Source of the DNA: CANKHA01 sp035699705
GTDB lineage: Bacteria; Pseudomonadota; Alphaproteobacteria; Rhizobiales; Xanthobacteraceae
Reading direction: 5' to 3'
NCBI GenBank assembly: GCA_035699705.1
Contig: DASSPI010000065.1
Coordinates: forward strand, 1-51,868
DNA length: 51,868 bases
Every line of letters starts with the position of its first letter. The first letter of the stretch is position 1. The position numbers were made by a program, and so were the translations under genes. Of this stretch, positions 40,107 through 49,229 are shown one piece after another. Under the pieces are notes generated by a model. That model ran no database searches and was not told the origin of the DNA. It was given only the letters and a program-made list of their open reading frames with translations.

Positions 40107-41596
40107 GAAGAAGCTCCCACCTGCGTTTCGCCGACCATAAAGGTCGGCACCCCGCGCAATACGCCTTGGAATTGCGTTAACGGCGGCCCCAGCGTGATGC
40201 CTCCGGACCCGATGCGGAACTCGCGGATGGTGTTCTCATGCGACCCGGTGCGTTTCTTCATCACCGAAATTGCTCGTCTTACATGTCCAGCCGCCTCAAA
40301 GTATCGGAGCATAATCACTGTGTCCGCTAGATAGGTGACGTCGATGGTCTGCTTCATATCCCCGACCATGCCGTGCTGGGCGATTGCAAGGAAGGTGGCG
40401 GTGCCCTGCCGGTTCAGATATTGCAGCAGTTCGTGCAGATGCAGAACAAGGTACTGCTCCTCCGGCATCGCGGCTTGATAGCCGTTCAGGCTATCGATCG
40501 CGACAGTTCGAATGTTTTCAAGATCGATGCAAGTGCGCACGCGGTGAGAGAATTCTCCTGGCGATAGCTCTGCCGCATCCATCTGTTCGATGAAAAGCTT
40601 GCCTTCCCGTTTCATCGCTTCGAGATCGAATCCGAGACCCTTGGCTCGTTGGAATAGAAGGCCAAGCTCCTCGTCGAAAACGAACAAGGCTGCGCGTTCA
40701 CCCCGTTCGATTGCGGCTGCAACATATTGGAAAATGAGGAGCGATTTGCCTGTGCCAGCCGGACCAATAATGAGTGTGCTGGAGCCGGAGGTAATACCAC
40801 CGCCTAGCAGCATGTCGAGTTCACCGATGCCGCTCGGCAGGTGCTTGCCCGCGAAGCCGGTGCGATGCTCGGCAGCAACAAGACGGGGAAACACCCTGAT
40901 CCCGCCCCTAGTGATAACGAAATCATGGAAGCCGCTGCGGAAACTTTGACCCCGGCACTTCGCCACTCGCAGTCTTCGCCTTTCCCCGCCGTAGATGGGC
41001 GCGAGCTGATCAAGATGAATAACGCTGTGCGCGATACTGTGGACGGCACGGTCGGAGCTTTCCGTCGTCAGGTCATCGAGCATGATTACTGTAGAATTGT
41101 GTTGTGCGAAATAATGCTTCAACGCAAGAACCTGCCGGCGATACCGCAGGGAGCTTTGCGCCAGCAGGCGAATCTCTGAAAGGCTGTCGATCACGACGCG
41201 TTGTGGCTTCAGCCTGTCGATTGCATCGAAAATCCGCTTGATGGTCTCGCCCAATTCGAGGTCGGACGAGTAGAGCAGGCTCTGATGTTGATCGGGATCG
41301 AGCACGCTCTCCGGTGGCACGAGTTCGAATACCTCGATTCTTTCCCCCAGCACCCATCCGTGAGATTCGGCTCCCGCACGCAGTTCCGGTTCTGTTTCGG
41401 CCAAACTGACGTACATGCCGGTTTCGCCAGCCTCGGCTCCTGCGAGCAGGAACTGTAGAGCGATGGTGGTCTTGCCGGTGCCGGGATTGCCTTCCAGAAG
41501 GTGCAACCGGTTGCGAGCGAGCCCGCCAGCGAGAATCTCGTCAAGGCCGGTGATTCCCGTGGCCGCTTTCGGTAAGAATTCTTTAGAAGTCGTCAT
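40103..41596 (-). CDS. kaiC: KaiC-like ATPase
   Basis: The 497-aa protein has two tandem RecA-like domains, each with a Walker A: GNPGTGKTT (first) and GPAGTGKSL (second). Glu-rich catalytic stretches are YVSLAETEPEL and FVFDEELGLL; the C-terminal MKKRTGSHENTIREFRIGSG resembles the end of KaiC. No kaiA or kaiB is present. ATG 41596 (MTTSKEFLPKAATGITGLDE) is preferred over an upstream frame start; its RBS is weak. It overlaps the kinase gene by 4 bp, so KaiC and kinase form a two-gene operon. Such pairs occur in Rhodopseudomonas-like bacteria as timing or light/stress signalling modules. Confidence 0.88.
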   Translation of the reverse strand: MTTSKEFLPKAATGITGLDEILAGGLARNRLHLLEGNPGTGKTTIALQFLLAGAEAGETGMYVSLAETEPELRAGAESHGWVLGERIEVFELVPPESVLDPDQHQSLLYSSDLELGETIKRIFDAIDRLKPQRVVIDSLSEIRLLAQSSLRYRRQVLALKHYFAQHNSTVIMLDDLTTESSDRAVHSIAHSVIHLDQLAPIYGGERRRLRVAKCRGQSFRSGFHDFVITRGGIRVFPRLVAAEHRTGFAGKHLPSGIGELDMLLGGGITSGSSTLIIGPAGTGKSLLIFQYVAAAIERGERAALFVFDEELGLLFQRAKGLGFDLEAMKREGKLFIEQMDAAELSPGEFSHRVRTCIDLENIRTVAIDSLNGYQAAMPEEQYLVLHLHELLQYLNRQGTATFLAIAQHGMVGDMKQTIDVTYLADTVIMLRYFEAAGHVRRAISVMKKRTGSHENTIREFRIGSGGITLGPPLTQFQGVLRGVPTFMVGETQVGASS

Positions 41597-42071
41597 CGGA
41601 CAATACGAAGAGCCTACGGTTTGAGAGATGAGTAGTAGAGCGAGTGTTTCCCCGAACGACACGTCCGGGCAGCAACTAACACACTGGCCCGGTAGCCGTT
41701 TTTAACGCCAGCCCACTTGGGCGAGTTCCCTCCCGGATCAATTTTTTTTTGGATATCAGGGCTGCGTGGGTTCCAGCCCGTGATCTGACGCGTAGGGTGC
41801 AGCCCTGCTCGTGCAAGGCGAGCGGCTGTCACTCCTGGTCGGCGAGTTCATAGCGCATGATTCGAAGCTCCGATGTGGAGGCTTAAATCACGGGCCCGGC
41901 AGCCGGTCTCGGCATGCCCTATGCCGGGCTTTTGGTCGCTATCGGCCCGAAAGTGGTCTCGTTATGCTCACTGTGAATTTGTCGGTCCTGACCCAAAGCG
42001 GAGCGTGGACGACGTTCCATCGCGACAACGTTCCATTGCGGGATTGACCAGATCAATCCGTAGATGGCGAT
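41597..42071. other. Intergenic stretch, 475 bp, with two 13-bp palindromes
   Basis: No convincing gene is seen. A T-rich run (about 41740-41750) may be part of a promoter for kaiC. At 42042-42060 lies GGATTGACCAGATCAATCC, a perfect inverted repeat whose core TTGAC-N3-ATCAA is one base shorter than the FNR/FixK boxes. A second such repeat occurs just inside the ATPase gene (42100-42118). Confidence 0.4.
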
Positions 42072-44612
42072 TCACATACGGAGAGCACGCCGAAAGGGCC
42101 TCTTGAGAAACTCAAGAGCAAAGAGAACCGCAAGGCCGACACCCAAGCAAAGCGCAAGGTCATCGGGGTGAAGCGGGCCAAATCGAAACAAGCTTCGGAC
42201 AGGCGGCCAACTCAGGATGATGGCCAGTAGAGCCGCATCAATGCTGAGAACCGCCCACAGGACCGGGTTGGGCCGCGAGAACGCTCGCACGATCGACGTG
42301 CTGAACGCGCGTCCGGTGAGGATCAGCGCGATGTTTCCCACGACGAGCGTTAGGAAAGCGAGCGAGCGGACCTCGGCTTCGGGCATTCCCCTGTGCCACG
42401 CGATCAGAAAGACGGCGGCAGTCGCGGCCAGTATGATGCCCCCCTGAAGCAGGCTCCAGAGGATGAGTGGCGTGGAAAAAAGCGGACTCTTCGGATTGCG
42501 CGGCGGACGGCTCATGATGTCGCCCTCCTCCGGCTCAGCCTCGAACGCGATCGAGCTGACCGGGTCGACCACCATTTCGAGAAAGGCGATGTGAACCGGC
42601 AGGAGGATCAAGGGCGCGCCGAAAGCAAGCGGCAGGAGGGCAAGACCTGCAATCGGGATATGTGCCGCCATGACGAAGCCCATCGCCTTGCGGATATTGT
42701 CGTAGATCCGGCGACCGAGCCGGATGGTGTGGACGATCGAACTGAAATCGTCGCGGATCAAAACAATCGAGCTCGCTTCGCGCGCCACATCCGTTCCGCG
42801 CCCGCCCATGGCAATGCCGATGTGTGCGGCCTTGAGCGACGGCGCATCGTTCACACCGTCGCCGGTCATGGCGACGATTTCACCATTAGCCTTCAGCGCC
42901 TGAACAATCCGCATTTTCTGTTCTGGCTGGATGCGCGCGAAGACCGTTGTGGTTCGGACGCGGCTGGCAAGCGCCGCATCGTCAAGTCCGGCAACCTCCG
43001 CCCCGCTCGCGACATCGCCGGTATCGAGACCGGCCTTCCGTGCGATCGTTTGCGCCGTGGCCGGATAATCACCGGTAATCATGATCACCCGGATGCCGGC
43101 GGAGCGGCACTCGCGCACCGCCGATGTCACGCTCGGACGCACGGGATCGGCAAGCCCGACCAAGCCCAGAAACTCAAAAGGTATGTCATGCTGCGAGCGT
43201 GGGGGCTCGCCGGCAAGCACCGCCTTTGCGACGCCGAGGACACGCATCCCTTGATGAGCCATCTGCTCTGCGCTTCGCAGGACCATTCCCTGACTGTCGG
43301 GTGAGAGTTGACAGAAACCGACAATTGTTTCCGGCGCCCCCTTGGCGGCGATTAGCATCGAGCCGTCCAGCTGGCGCCAGACGTTGGTCATCGCCAGCAC
43401 ATCGGGGCTGACCGGATACTGCTGAACAAGACGCTCGGGACCAGGCGAGGAAGATTCGAGCGCAAGCTCCTCCGCTCGCTGATGAAAAGCCAGTTCCATC
43501 GGATCGAACGGTTTGACCTGACTTGCGAGGCGTCCAAATGCAACTACGTCGTTGGACGTCATGCCGCTCCTGAGGGCATTCGGCACGCCGAGTATCGCGT
43601 CCGAGGTCCGCACTTCCGCGATGCTCATGCGGTTTTCGGTGATCGTGCCCGTCTTATCCGTGCACAGCACCGTGGCAGCGCCGAGGGTTTCGATCGCGGC
43701 GGAGCGCCGCGTGAGCACGCCGGCGCGCGAGATCCGCCAGGCTCCCATCACGACGAATACGGTAAGGATGACCGGAAATTCTTCCGGCAGCAGCGCCATG
43801 CTGAGTGCGATTCCACCGAGAAAGGCGTTGATCCAAGCGGATTGGAGCCAGCCGTACAGAGCAGTGAATAGAACGCTGATGGATACGCCGGCCACCGCAA
43901 ACAGTCGGACGAGGCGTCGTGTTTCACTTTGGATCGGCGGCGGCTCGCTCTCGATGCTGGAAAGGGATTTACCGATCTTGCCGATTTCGCTCCGCGCGCC
44001 GGTCGCCGTCACCTCGGCAAGTCCCTGGCCACGCGCGATCAGCGAGCCCGAATAAACGAAGGGCAGATCGTCTCCACCCGGCCGGGCGTCGACCGGCAGT
44101 TCGCCGCTCGAGGTTTTTCGAACCGGTACGGCCTCGCCGGTCAGCAATGACTCGTCCACCTCCAGGTTCAGAGATGAGACCAGGGTGGCGTCCGCAGGCA
44201 CCCGGTCGCCCTCGTTCAAAACGACGAGGTCACCGCGAACGACTTCGCGTCCCGGAATGCGCTTCTGCTGGCCATCCCTGACCACCAGGGCGCGCGGGCT
44301 CGTCAGGTCGCGCAACGCATCGAGCACTCGCTCGCTGCGAGCCTCCTGTACGATCGTAACAACGACGGACGCAGAAGCGAGCACGGCAATGAGCAGTGCT
44401 TCCCCAAGATCGCCGAGCGTTAGATAGATCGCCCCAGCGGCGAGCAACATCAACAGCATCGGTTCGCGGAGAACCTCGAATGCAATTTGCCAAACCCTGC
44501 GTCGCCCCTCATGGGCCAACTCGTTCGTACCCTCTGCCGCAAGACGCGCGGCAGCTTCCGTGCTGGTCAGCCCGTCCATACGACGCTCGATCTTGCCCGC
44601 GATGGCGCTCAC
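42072..44612 (-). CDS. P-type cation ATPase (P2A-like, Ca/CtpF-type)
   Basis: This 846-aa inner-membrane pump shows TGEA in the actuator domain (ESLLTGEAVPVRK), the membrane motif LLPEEFPVILT (PEEFP in place of PEGLP), the phosphorylated Asp in CTDKTGTITENRM, KGAPE in the nucleotide domain, and TGDGVNDAPSLKAA. The C-terminal transmembrane region is complete. The relatives are the bacterial SERCA-like and CtpF pumps, so calcium or another divalent cation efflux is likely but not shown. The gene is divergent from the ABC exporter across the box at 44670. It differs in class from the MgtA-like pump at 25826. Confidence 0.85.
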   Translation of the reverse strand: MSAIAGKIERRMDGLTSTEAAARLAAEGTNELAHEGRRRVWQIAFEVLREPMLLMLLAAGAIYLTLGDLGEALLIAVLASASVVVTIVQEARSERVLDALRDLTSPRALVVRDGQQKRIPGREVVRGDLVVLNEGDRVPADATLVSSLNLEVDESLLTGEAVPVRKTSSGELPVDARPGGDDLPFVYSGSLIARGQGLAEVTATGARSEIGKIGKSLSSIESEPPPIQSETRRLVRLFAVAGVSISVLFTALYGWLQSAWINAFLGGIALSMALLPEEFPVILTVFVVMGAWRISRAGVLTRRSAAIETLGAATVLCTDKTGTITENRMSIAEVRTSDAILGVPNALRSGMTSNDVVAFGRLASQVKPFDPMELAFHQRAEELALESSSPGPERLVQQYPVSPDVLAMTNVWRQLDGSMLIAAKGAPETIVGFCQLSPDSQGMVLRSAEQMAHQGMRVLGVAKAVLAGEPPRSQHDIPFEFLGLVGLADPVRPSVTSAVRECRSAGIRVIMITGDYPATAQTIARKAGLDTGDVASGAEVAGLDDAALASRVRTTTVFARIQPEQKMRIVQALKANGEIVAMTGDGVNDAPSLKAAHIGIAMGGRGTDVAREASSIVLIRDDFSSIVHTIRLGRRIYDNIRKAMGFVMAAHIPIAGLALLPLAFGAPLILLPVHIAFLEMVVDPVSSIAFEAEPEEGDIMSRPPRNPKSPLFSTPLILWSLLQGGIILAATAAVFLIAWHRGMPEAEVRSLAFLTLVVGNIALILTGRAFSTSIVRAFSRPNPVLWAVLSIDAALLAIILSWPPVRSLFRFGPLHPDDLALCLGVGLAVLFALEFLKRPFRRALRM

Positions 44613-44669
44613 AGGCCGACCGCGGGACCGTTAAGCGAAGGCATCATGTCCTCTGCATAGGCTGCGATC

Positions 44670-44683
44670 TTGACCTGTCTCAA
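44670..44683. promoter_or_regulatory. FNR/FixK-type box TTGACCTGTCTCAA, divergent
   Basis: Two mismatches from perfect. On the plus strand a -10-like TATCTA (44706-44711) and a start near 44718 fit the exporter operon; on the minus side the ATPase start lies 58 bp away. Confidence 0.6.
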
Positions 44684-44752
44684 ATTGGAGGACGGGGCAA
44701 TCCAATATCTATAGAGTCGACGACCGAGGCGCCATAACAGTAGCAGGACATC

Positions 44753-45493
44753 GTGTCACTGATCCAACCCCGGCCGCAAGGCGAGCCCCGCAGCGTCGTC
44801 TTTCATGCACGCGATTTGTCGAAGACGTACATTATGGGCGAAGTTGAGGTTCATGCGCTCAGAGACGTGAATCTCGATATCTATGAGGGCGAGTTTGTCG
44901 TCCTGCTCGGGCCCTCCGGTTCGGGCAAGTCGACGCTCCTCAACATCCTTGGCGGGCTCGATACGCCGACTGCGGGCGAAGCGCGGTGGCGCGATCACGA
45001 CCTGGTAGGTGCCGGCGACGCGGAGTTGACGCGCTATCGGCGCGAGCATGTGGGTTTCGTATTCCAATTCTACAACCTCATTCCCAGCCTTACCGTCCTT
45101 GAGAACGTGGCGCTGGTGAATGAGATTGCCGACAAGCCGCTCGACCCCCGCGAATCGCTGGCGCTGGTCGGCCTCCACGAGCGGCTCAATCATTTCCCCT
45201 CGCAGCTTTCTGGAGGCGAGCAGCAGCGCGTCGCGGTCGCGCGCGCCATCGTGAAATCACCCGATGTCCTGCTGTGCGACGAACCCACCGGCGCACTCGA
45301 CTACGAAACCGGAAAAGTTGTGCTCGGCGCAATCGCGCGGGTCAATGAACAGCTCGGTACGACGACAGTGATCATCACCCACAACGCAGCGATCGCCGGC
45401 ATGGCAGACCGGGTTCTGCGCCTGGGTGGCGGTCGCATTGTCGGTGAGGAGCACAATCCGCGCCGGCTGACGCCAGACGAGGTGCGCTGGTGA
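44753..45493 (+). CDS. ABC exporter ATP-binding protein (LolD/MacB-type)
   Basis: The 246-aa ATPase starts at a GTG five bases after AGGA. It carries Walker A GPSGSGKSTL, Q-loop GFVFQFYNLIPSLT, signature LSGGEQQRVAVARA, Walker B VLLCDEPTGALD and switch His IITHNA. The EPTGALD context and YIMGEVEVHALRDVNL start are typical of MacB/LolD/FtsE-class ATPases, which drive mechanotransmission of FtsX-type permeases. The stop overlaps the permease start by 4 bp. Its promoter lies next to the 44670 box. Confidence 0.9.
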   Translation: MSLIQPRPQGEPRSVVFHARDLSKTYIMGEVEVHALRDVNLDIYEGEFVVLLGPSGSGKSTLLNILGGLDTPTAGEARWRDHDLVGAGDAELTRYRREHVGFVFQFYNLIPSLTVLENVALVNEIADKPLDPRESLALVGLHERLNHFPSQLSGGEQQRVAVARAIVKSPDVLLCDEPTGALDYETGKVVLGAIARVNEQLGTTTVIITHNAAIAGMADRVLRLGGGRIVGEEHNPRRLTPDEVRW

Positions 45494-47853
45494 CCCTGCT
45501 GGATCGCAAGCTCTTGCGGGATATCTCGTCCTTGCGCGGACAGGTGATTACGATTGCGCTCGTGGTGGCGGCGGGCGTGTCGGTGTTCGTCGCCTCGATA
45601 TCAACATACGACTCTCTACGTGCAGGGCGTGACCGCTTCTATGCAACCGCCCGATTTCCGCAGGTCTTCGTCACACTCAAGCGCGCGCCGCTCTCGGTCA
45701 TGGCGCAACTGAATGAAATTGCGGGCGTTGCGGCGGTCGAGCCGCGTATCGTCCGGGACGTGATCCTAGACTGGCCTTCGGCCATGCTGCCGGTTTCGGC
45801 CCGGATGGTTTCGCTCTCGCACGCCGGGGACGAGCCGCTTGCAAGGTTGCATGTGCGCCGGGGTACGCCGCCGGAGCCGGGCGACACGCGATCCGTTGCC
45901 ATCAATGAAGCGTTCGCCGAAGCCAATGCGGTGGCGCCGGGCACCAATGTGCGTGTCGTGCTGAACGGACGTGTCAAGAGCTTTCAGGTCGGCGCCATCG
46001 CCCTGTCGCCCGAATACGTCTATGCGGTAAAGCCCGGCATACCGATCCCGGATGACCGCTTCTACGCCATCCTGTGGGTCGATCGCAGCGCGGCGGAGGC
46101 CGCCTTTGATATGAAGGGCGCTTTCAACGATGTGATCGTGTCGTTGGCCCCGGGTACCGATCCAAAGCCAGTGATCGATGAGCTCGACCGCCTGCTTGAG
46201 CCTTATGGTTCGGTCGGTGCGGTGGCGCGGCGGGATCAGCCCTCAAACCGGTTCCTCGAGGACGAACTCAATCAGCAGAAGGTGATGTCGATCACGATAC
46301 CCTTCATCTTCTTCGGTGTTGCAGCGTTCCTTCTGAATGTCGCGCTCGGGCGCCTGGTGACCGCGCAACGCGAACAGATCGCCGCGTTGAAGGCGCTCGG
46401 TTTTCCAACAACGCCGCTCGTATTCCATTATCTCAAGCTGGTCGCCGTCGTCGTATTGCTCGGGTCGACGCTGGGCGTGGCAGGCGGCTTTGTCTTCGGT
46501 CATGCGATGATCGTCAGCTATCATGGATTCTTCCGCCTGCCGTCTCTCGACTTCGCGCTCACACCCTGGTCCGCTTTCGCCGGCTTCGGCATCAGCTTGG
46601 CGGCAGCGTCGTTCGGCGTCGTGACGGCGTTGCACAACGTTGTCGCGCTGGCCCCGGCGGTCGCGATGCGGCCGGCCGCGCCGCAGCGCTTTCATCGCTC
46701 GTGGATCGAGGGATTGCTGTCGGGGAAGGCCCTGACGCCGCGGCGCGTCCTGGCGATTCGTAATTTTTTCGGCCGTCCGCTGCGCAGCGCATTGACTGTT
46801 ATCGGCATTGCGTTGGCGGTGCCGATGGTCGTGCTAGGGCTGTTTTGGCACGATGCCATCGATCACATGATCGAAATTCAATTCAACCTCGTCGAGCGCG
46901 GCAATGCCGTGGTTACGTTCCCCCAGCCGCTCGATCGCGCCGTTGTTGGCAACCTCGCGCGCGAGCCCGGCGTGCTCGTTGCCGAAGGCCACCGGATTGT
47001 GCCGGTCCGTCTGCGGGCAGGACATCGCAGCTATTTGACGTCGGTGATCGGCTTGCCTTTCAGCAGCGAGCTGCGGCGCCCGCATGATGCCACGCTGCGG
47101 CCGATCGACGTGCCGTCTGATGGCGTCACGCTTACCCGCCGGCTTGCCGAGCGACTCAGGGTCGTGCCCGGCGATATCGTGACGGTTGAAGTCATGGAGG
47201 GCCGGCGCCGCAAGATCGACCTGCCAGTGAGTGCGAGTGTCGACGAAGTGATCGGGATGTCCTCCTACATGAAGATCGATACTCTCAATCGGCTCACGGG
47301 CGAGGGTGCGGTCGTGTCGGCCGCAGCTTTGTTCGTCGAGCCGTCGGCCCTGGCGGCCCTGTTGCAACGATTCAAGGAATTACCCGTCATCGCATCGGTA
47401 GCAATCAAGGCCTACACGCTGACCTCGTTTTTGGACAAGATCGCAGGCATCGTCTACGTCAGCGCCGGCATCCTCACGGCCTTTGCGGTGATTGTCGCTG
47501 TCGGTGTGGTGTACAACAGCGCCCGGATCGCGTTGCAAGAGCGTGCCTGGGAACTCGCCAGCCTGCGCGTGCTCGGCTTCACCCGCGCTGAGGTCGCGCG
47601 AATCCTTTTCAATCAGTTTGCGTTCGAAATCGTGTTGGCCATTCCGATCGGGCTTCTGTTCTCTCACGGCATCATCACGCTGATCGCCCGGTTTCACTCC
47701 AATGAGAGTTTCCAGATCCCGGGTGTGGTCGGAGCACGAACCTATGCGGCGGCGGTCGTGATTGTCGTCGTCGCTGCCGCGGTAAGCGCATACGTCGTAC
47801 GCCGCCGGATCGACCGTTTCGATCTGGTTGGGGTACTCAAGACGAGGGACTGA
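45490..47853 (+). CDS. ABC exporter permease with FtsX domains
   Basis: A 787-aa integral membrane protein that starts at a GTG (ATPase stop overlapped). It has an N-terminal helix (GQVITIALVVAAGVSVFVAS), a long periplasmic region, a first FtsX-type helix cluster near residues 275-385 (TIPFIFFGVAAFLLNVALGR), a second periplasmic part, and a C-terminal FtsX cluster (GIVYVSAGILTAFAVIVAVG onwards). This duplicated layout is that of MacB-like or lipid/lipoprotein-handling exporters of about 800 aa. Substrate unknown. The adaptor gene follows after 2 bp. Confidence 0.88.
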   Translation: MTLLDRKLLRDISSLRGQVITIALVVAAGVSVFVASISTYDSLRAGRDRFYATARFPQVFVTLKRAPLSVMAQLNEIAGVAAVEPRIVRDVILDWPSAMLPVSARMVSLSHAGDEPLARLHVRRGTPPEPGDTRSVAINEAFAEANAVAPGTNVRVVLNGRVKSFQVGAIALSPEYVYAVKPGIPIPDDRFYAILWVDRSAAEAAFDMKGAFNDVIVSLAPGTDPKPVIDELDRLLEPYGSVGAVARRDQPSNRFLEDELNQQKVMSITIPFIFFGVAAFLLNVALGRLVTAQREQIAALKALGFPTTPLVFHYLKLVAVVVLLGSTLGVAGGFVFGHAMIVSYHGFFRLPSLDFALTPWSAFAGFGISLAAASFGVVTALHNVVALAPAVAMRPAAPQRFHRSWIEGLLSGKALTPRRVLAIRNFFGRPLRSALTVIGIALAVPMVVLGLFWHDAIDHMIEIQFNLVERGNAVVTFPQPLDRAVVGNLAREPGVLVAEGHRIVPVRLRAGHRSYLTSVIGLPFSSELRRPHDATLRPIDVPSDGVTLTRRLAERLRVVPGDIVTVEVMEGRRRKIDLPVSASVDEVIGMSSYMKIDTLNRLTGEGAVVSAAALFVEPSALAALLQRFKELPVIASVAIKAYTLTSFLDKIAGIVYVSAGILTAFAVIVAVGVVYNSARIALQERAWELASLRVLGFTRAEVARILFNQFAFEIVLAIPIGLLFSHGIITLIARFHSNESFQIPGVVGARTYAAAVVIVVVAAAVSAYVVRRRIDRFDLVGVLKTRD

Positions 47854-47855
47854 CA

Positions 47856-49049
47856 ATGCGTATTACAGCCGGTCGCGTGGCTATGGGGCTGGGCGTCGCA
47901 ATAGCTGTAGCGGGAATCGCCTGGTCCCTGATGCCCCGGCCGATACCCGTCGAGACCGCAACCGTCACCAAGGGGCGCTTCGTGGCCAGTGTGGATGAGG
48001 ACGGCAAGACGCGTATCCGCGAGCGCTTTGCCGTGGCGGCACCGCTCGCCGGAAGGCTGACGCGCATACGCCTCAAGGCCGGCGATCAGGTCGCTTCCGG
48101 CGATGTTGTTGCCGCCATCATGCCATCTCCTGCGCCATTTCTCGATCCGCGCAGCCGCCGCGAGGCCGAGGAAAGGCTGGGCGCCGCCGAGGCCGCGCGG
48201 GAGCGTACCAAAGCCGTCGTCGAGCGCGCGAAGGCGCAGGCCGATCAAGCCAAGACCGATCTCGAACGCACGCGCACGCTGGTCGCGCGCGGTGCCTCAA
48301 CTGCACAAGCGCTGGAACGCGCCGAACTCGCGATGCGGGTTGCCGACCGTGACCTGCGGGCCGCGGAATTCCAGGATCACGCGGCCGGGCACGAGCTCGA
48401 TCAGGCGCGGGCGCTCCTAGCCCGTTATCAGGACGGCGCTGACGCGCCAACGGAGCGCTGGAACATCACCGCGCCGGTATCGGGAGTGGTGCTCAAGGTC
48501 GCGCAGGAGAGCGAAACTGTGGTCCAGTCGGGAGCGCAGCTTTTGGAGATCGGTGATCCGCGTGATCTCGAGATCGTCGCCGACGTCCTGAGTGCGGAGG
48601 CGGTCGAAATCCGTCCCGGCGCGGAAGTTGTGATCGAGCATTGGGGCGGTCCGTACGCTCTTTCGGGACGTGTCCGTCGTGTCGAGCCCGCAGCGTTCAC
48701 CAAGGTGTCAACGCTCGGTGTCGAAGAGCAACGGGTCAATGTGCTGATCGACGTCGTGTCGCCCCGGGAGCAGTGGAGGGGCCTAGGAGATGGATACCAG
48801 GTCGACACCCGTATCAACGTTTTCACTCAGGACGATGTCGCGATCGTGCCAGCCGGCGCCCTGTTCCGACGCGGTGAAAGTTGGAATGTCTATGTCGTCG
48901 ATGATGGGCGTGCACGATCCCGGGCTGTCGATCTACTCCGTCGCTCCGGCGGTTTTGCCGCCGTCAAGGAGGGGCTCACGCCCGGAGAGCGGGTGATCGT
49001 TTATCCAAGCGATCAGATCAGTCCGGGCGTTCGTGTCGACTCGAAATGA
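47856..49049 (+). CDS. HlyD/RND-type periplasmic adaptor (membrane fusion protein)
   Basis: A 397-aa protein with a single N-terminal anchor (GVAIAVAGIAWSLMPRPIPV), a biotinyl-lipoyl-like half (APLAGRLTRIRLKAGDQVAS), a long helical hairpin rich in Ala, Glu, Lys and Arg (about residues 95-195), the second lipoyl half (APVSGVVLKVAQESETVV) and a beta-barrel C-terminus. It should connect the FtsX permease to the outer membrane, but no TolC-type gene is present here. It is the last gene of the three-gene exporter operon. Confidence 0.9.
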   Translation: MRITAGRVAMGLGVAIAVAGIAWSLMPRPIPVETATVTKGRFVASVDEDGKTRIRERFAVAAPLAGRLTRIRLKAGDQVASGDVVAAIMPSPAPFLDPRSRREAEERLGAAEAARERTKAVVERAKAQADQAKTDLERTRTLVARGASTAQALERAELAMRVADRDLRAAEFQDHAAGHELDQARALLARYQDGADAPTERWNITAPVSGVVLKVAQESETVVQSGAQLLEIGDPRDLEIVADVLSAEAVEIRPGAEVVIEHWGGPYALSGRVRRVEPAAFTKVSTLGVEEQRVNVLIDVVSPREQWRGLGDGYQVDTRINVFTQDDVAIVPAGALFRRGESWNVYVVDDGRARSRAVDLLRRSGGFAAVKEGLTPGERVIVYPSDQISPGVRVDSK

Positions 49050-49229
49050 GAATGGTACAGCTTTGAGTCTAGTACGACTTCCTGTCCGAAGTCCGCTTTT
49101 TACCCGTCATGGAGTGAAGCGGACATGCACCGATTTAGGAGTACACGGCCTAATTGGTCAATGGCGTCCCTCCCCGTCACCAGAAATACTCGACCTGGAT
49201 CAATCGAGTGTCCAGGGTTCGCCGCCACA

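Noticed and set aside
42100..42118. Hairpin CTCTTGAG-AAA-CTCAAGAG as a terminator for the ATPase gene
   Set aside because: It lies inside the coding region before the stop and is not followed by a T-run, so it is not a standard terminator.
42393..43304. Plus-strand frame (303 codons) inside the P-type ATPase gene
   Set aside because: It is antisense to a conserved pump, and the sequence is typical of a shadow frame rich in Arg/His/Asp.
49190..49203. TCGACCTGGATCAA, resembling an FNR/FixK box
   Set aside because: It has a mismatch in the essential TTGA arm and lies between two convergent gene ends, where no promoter is needed.
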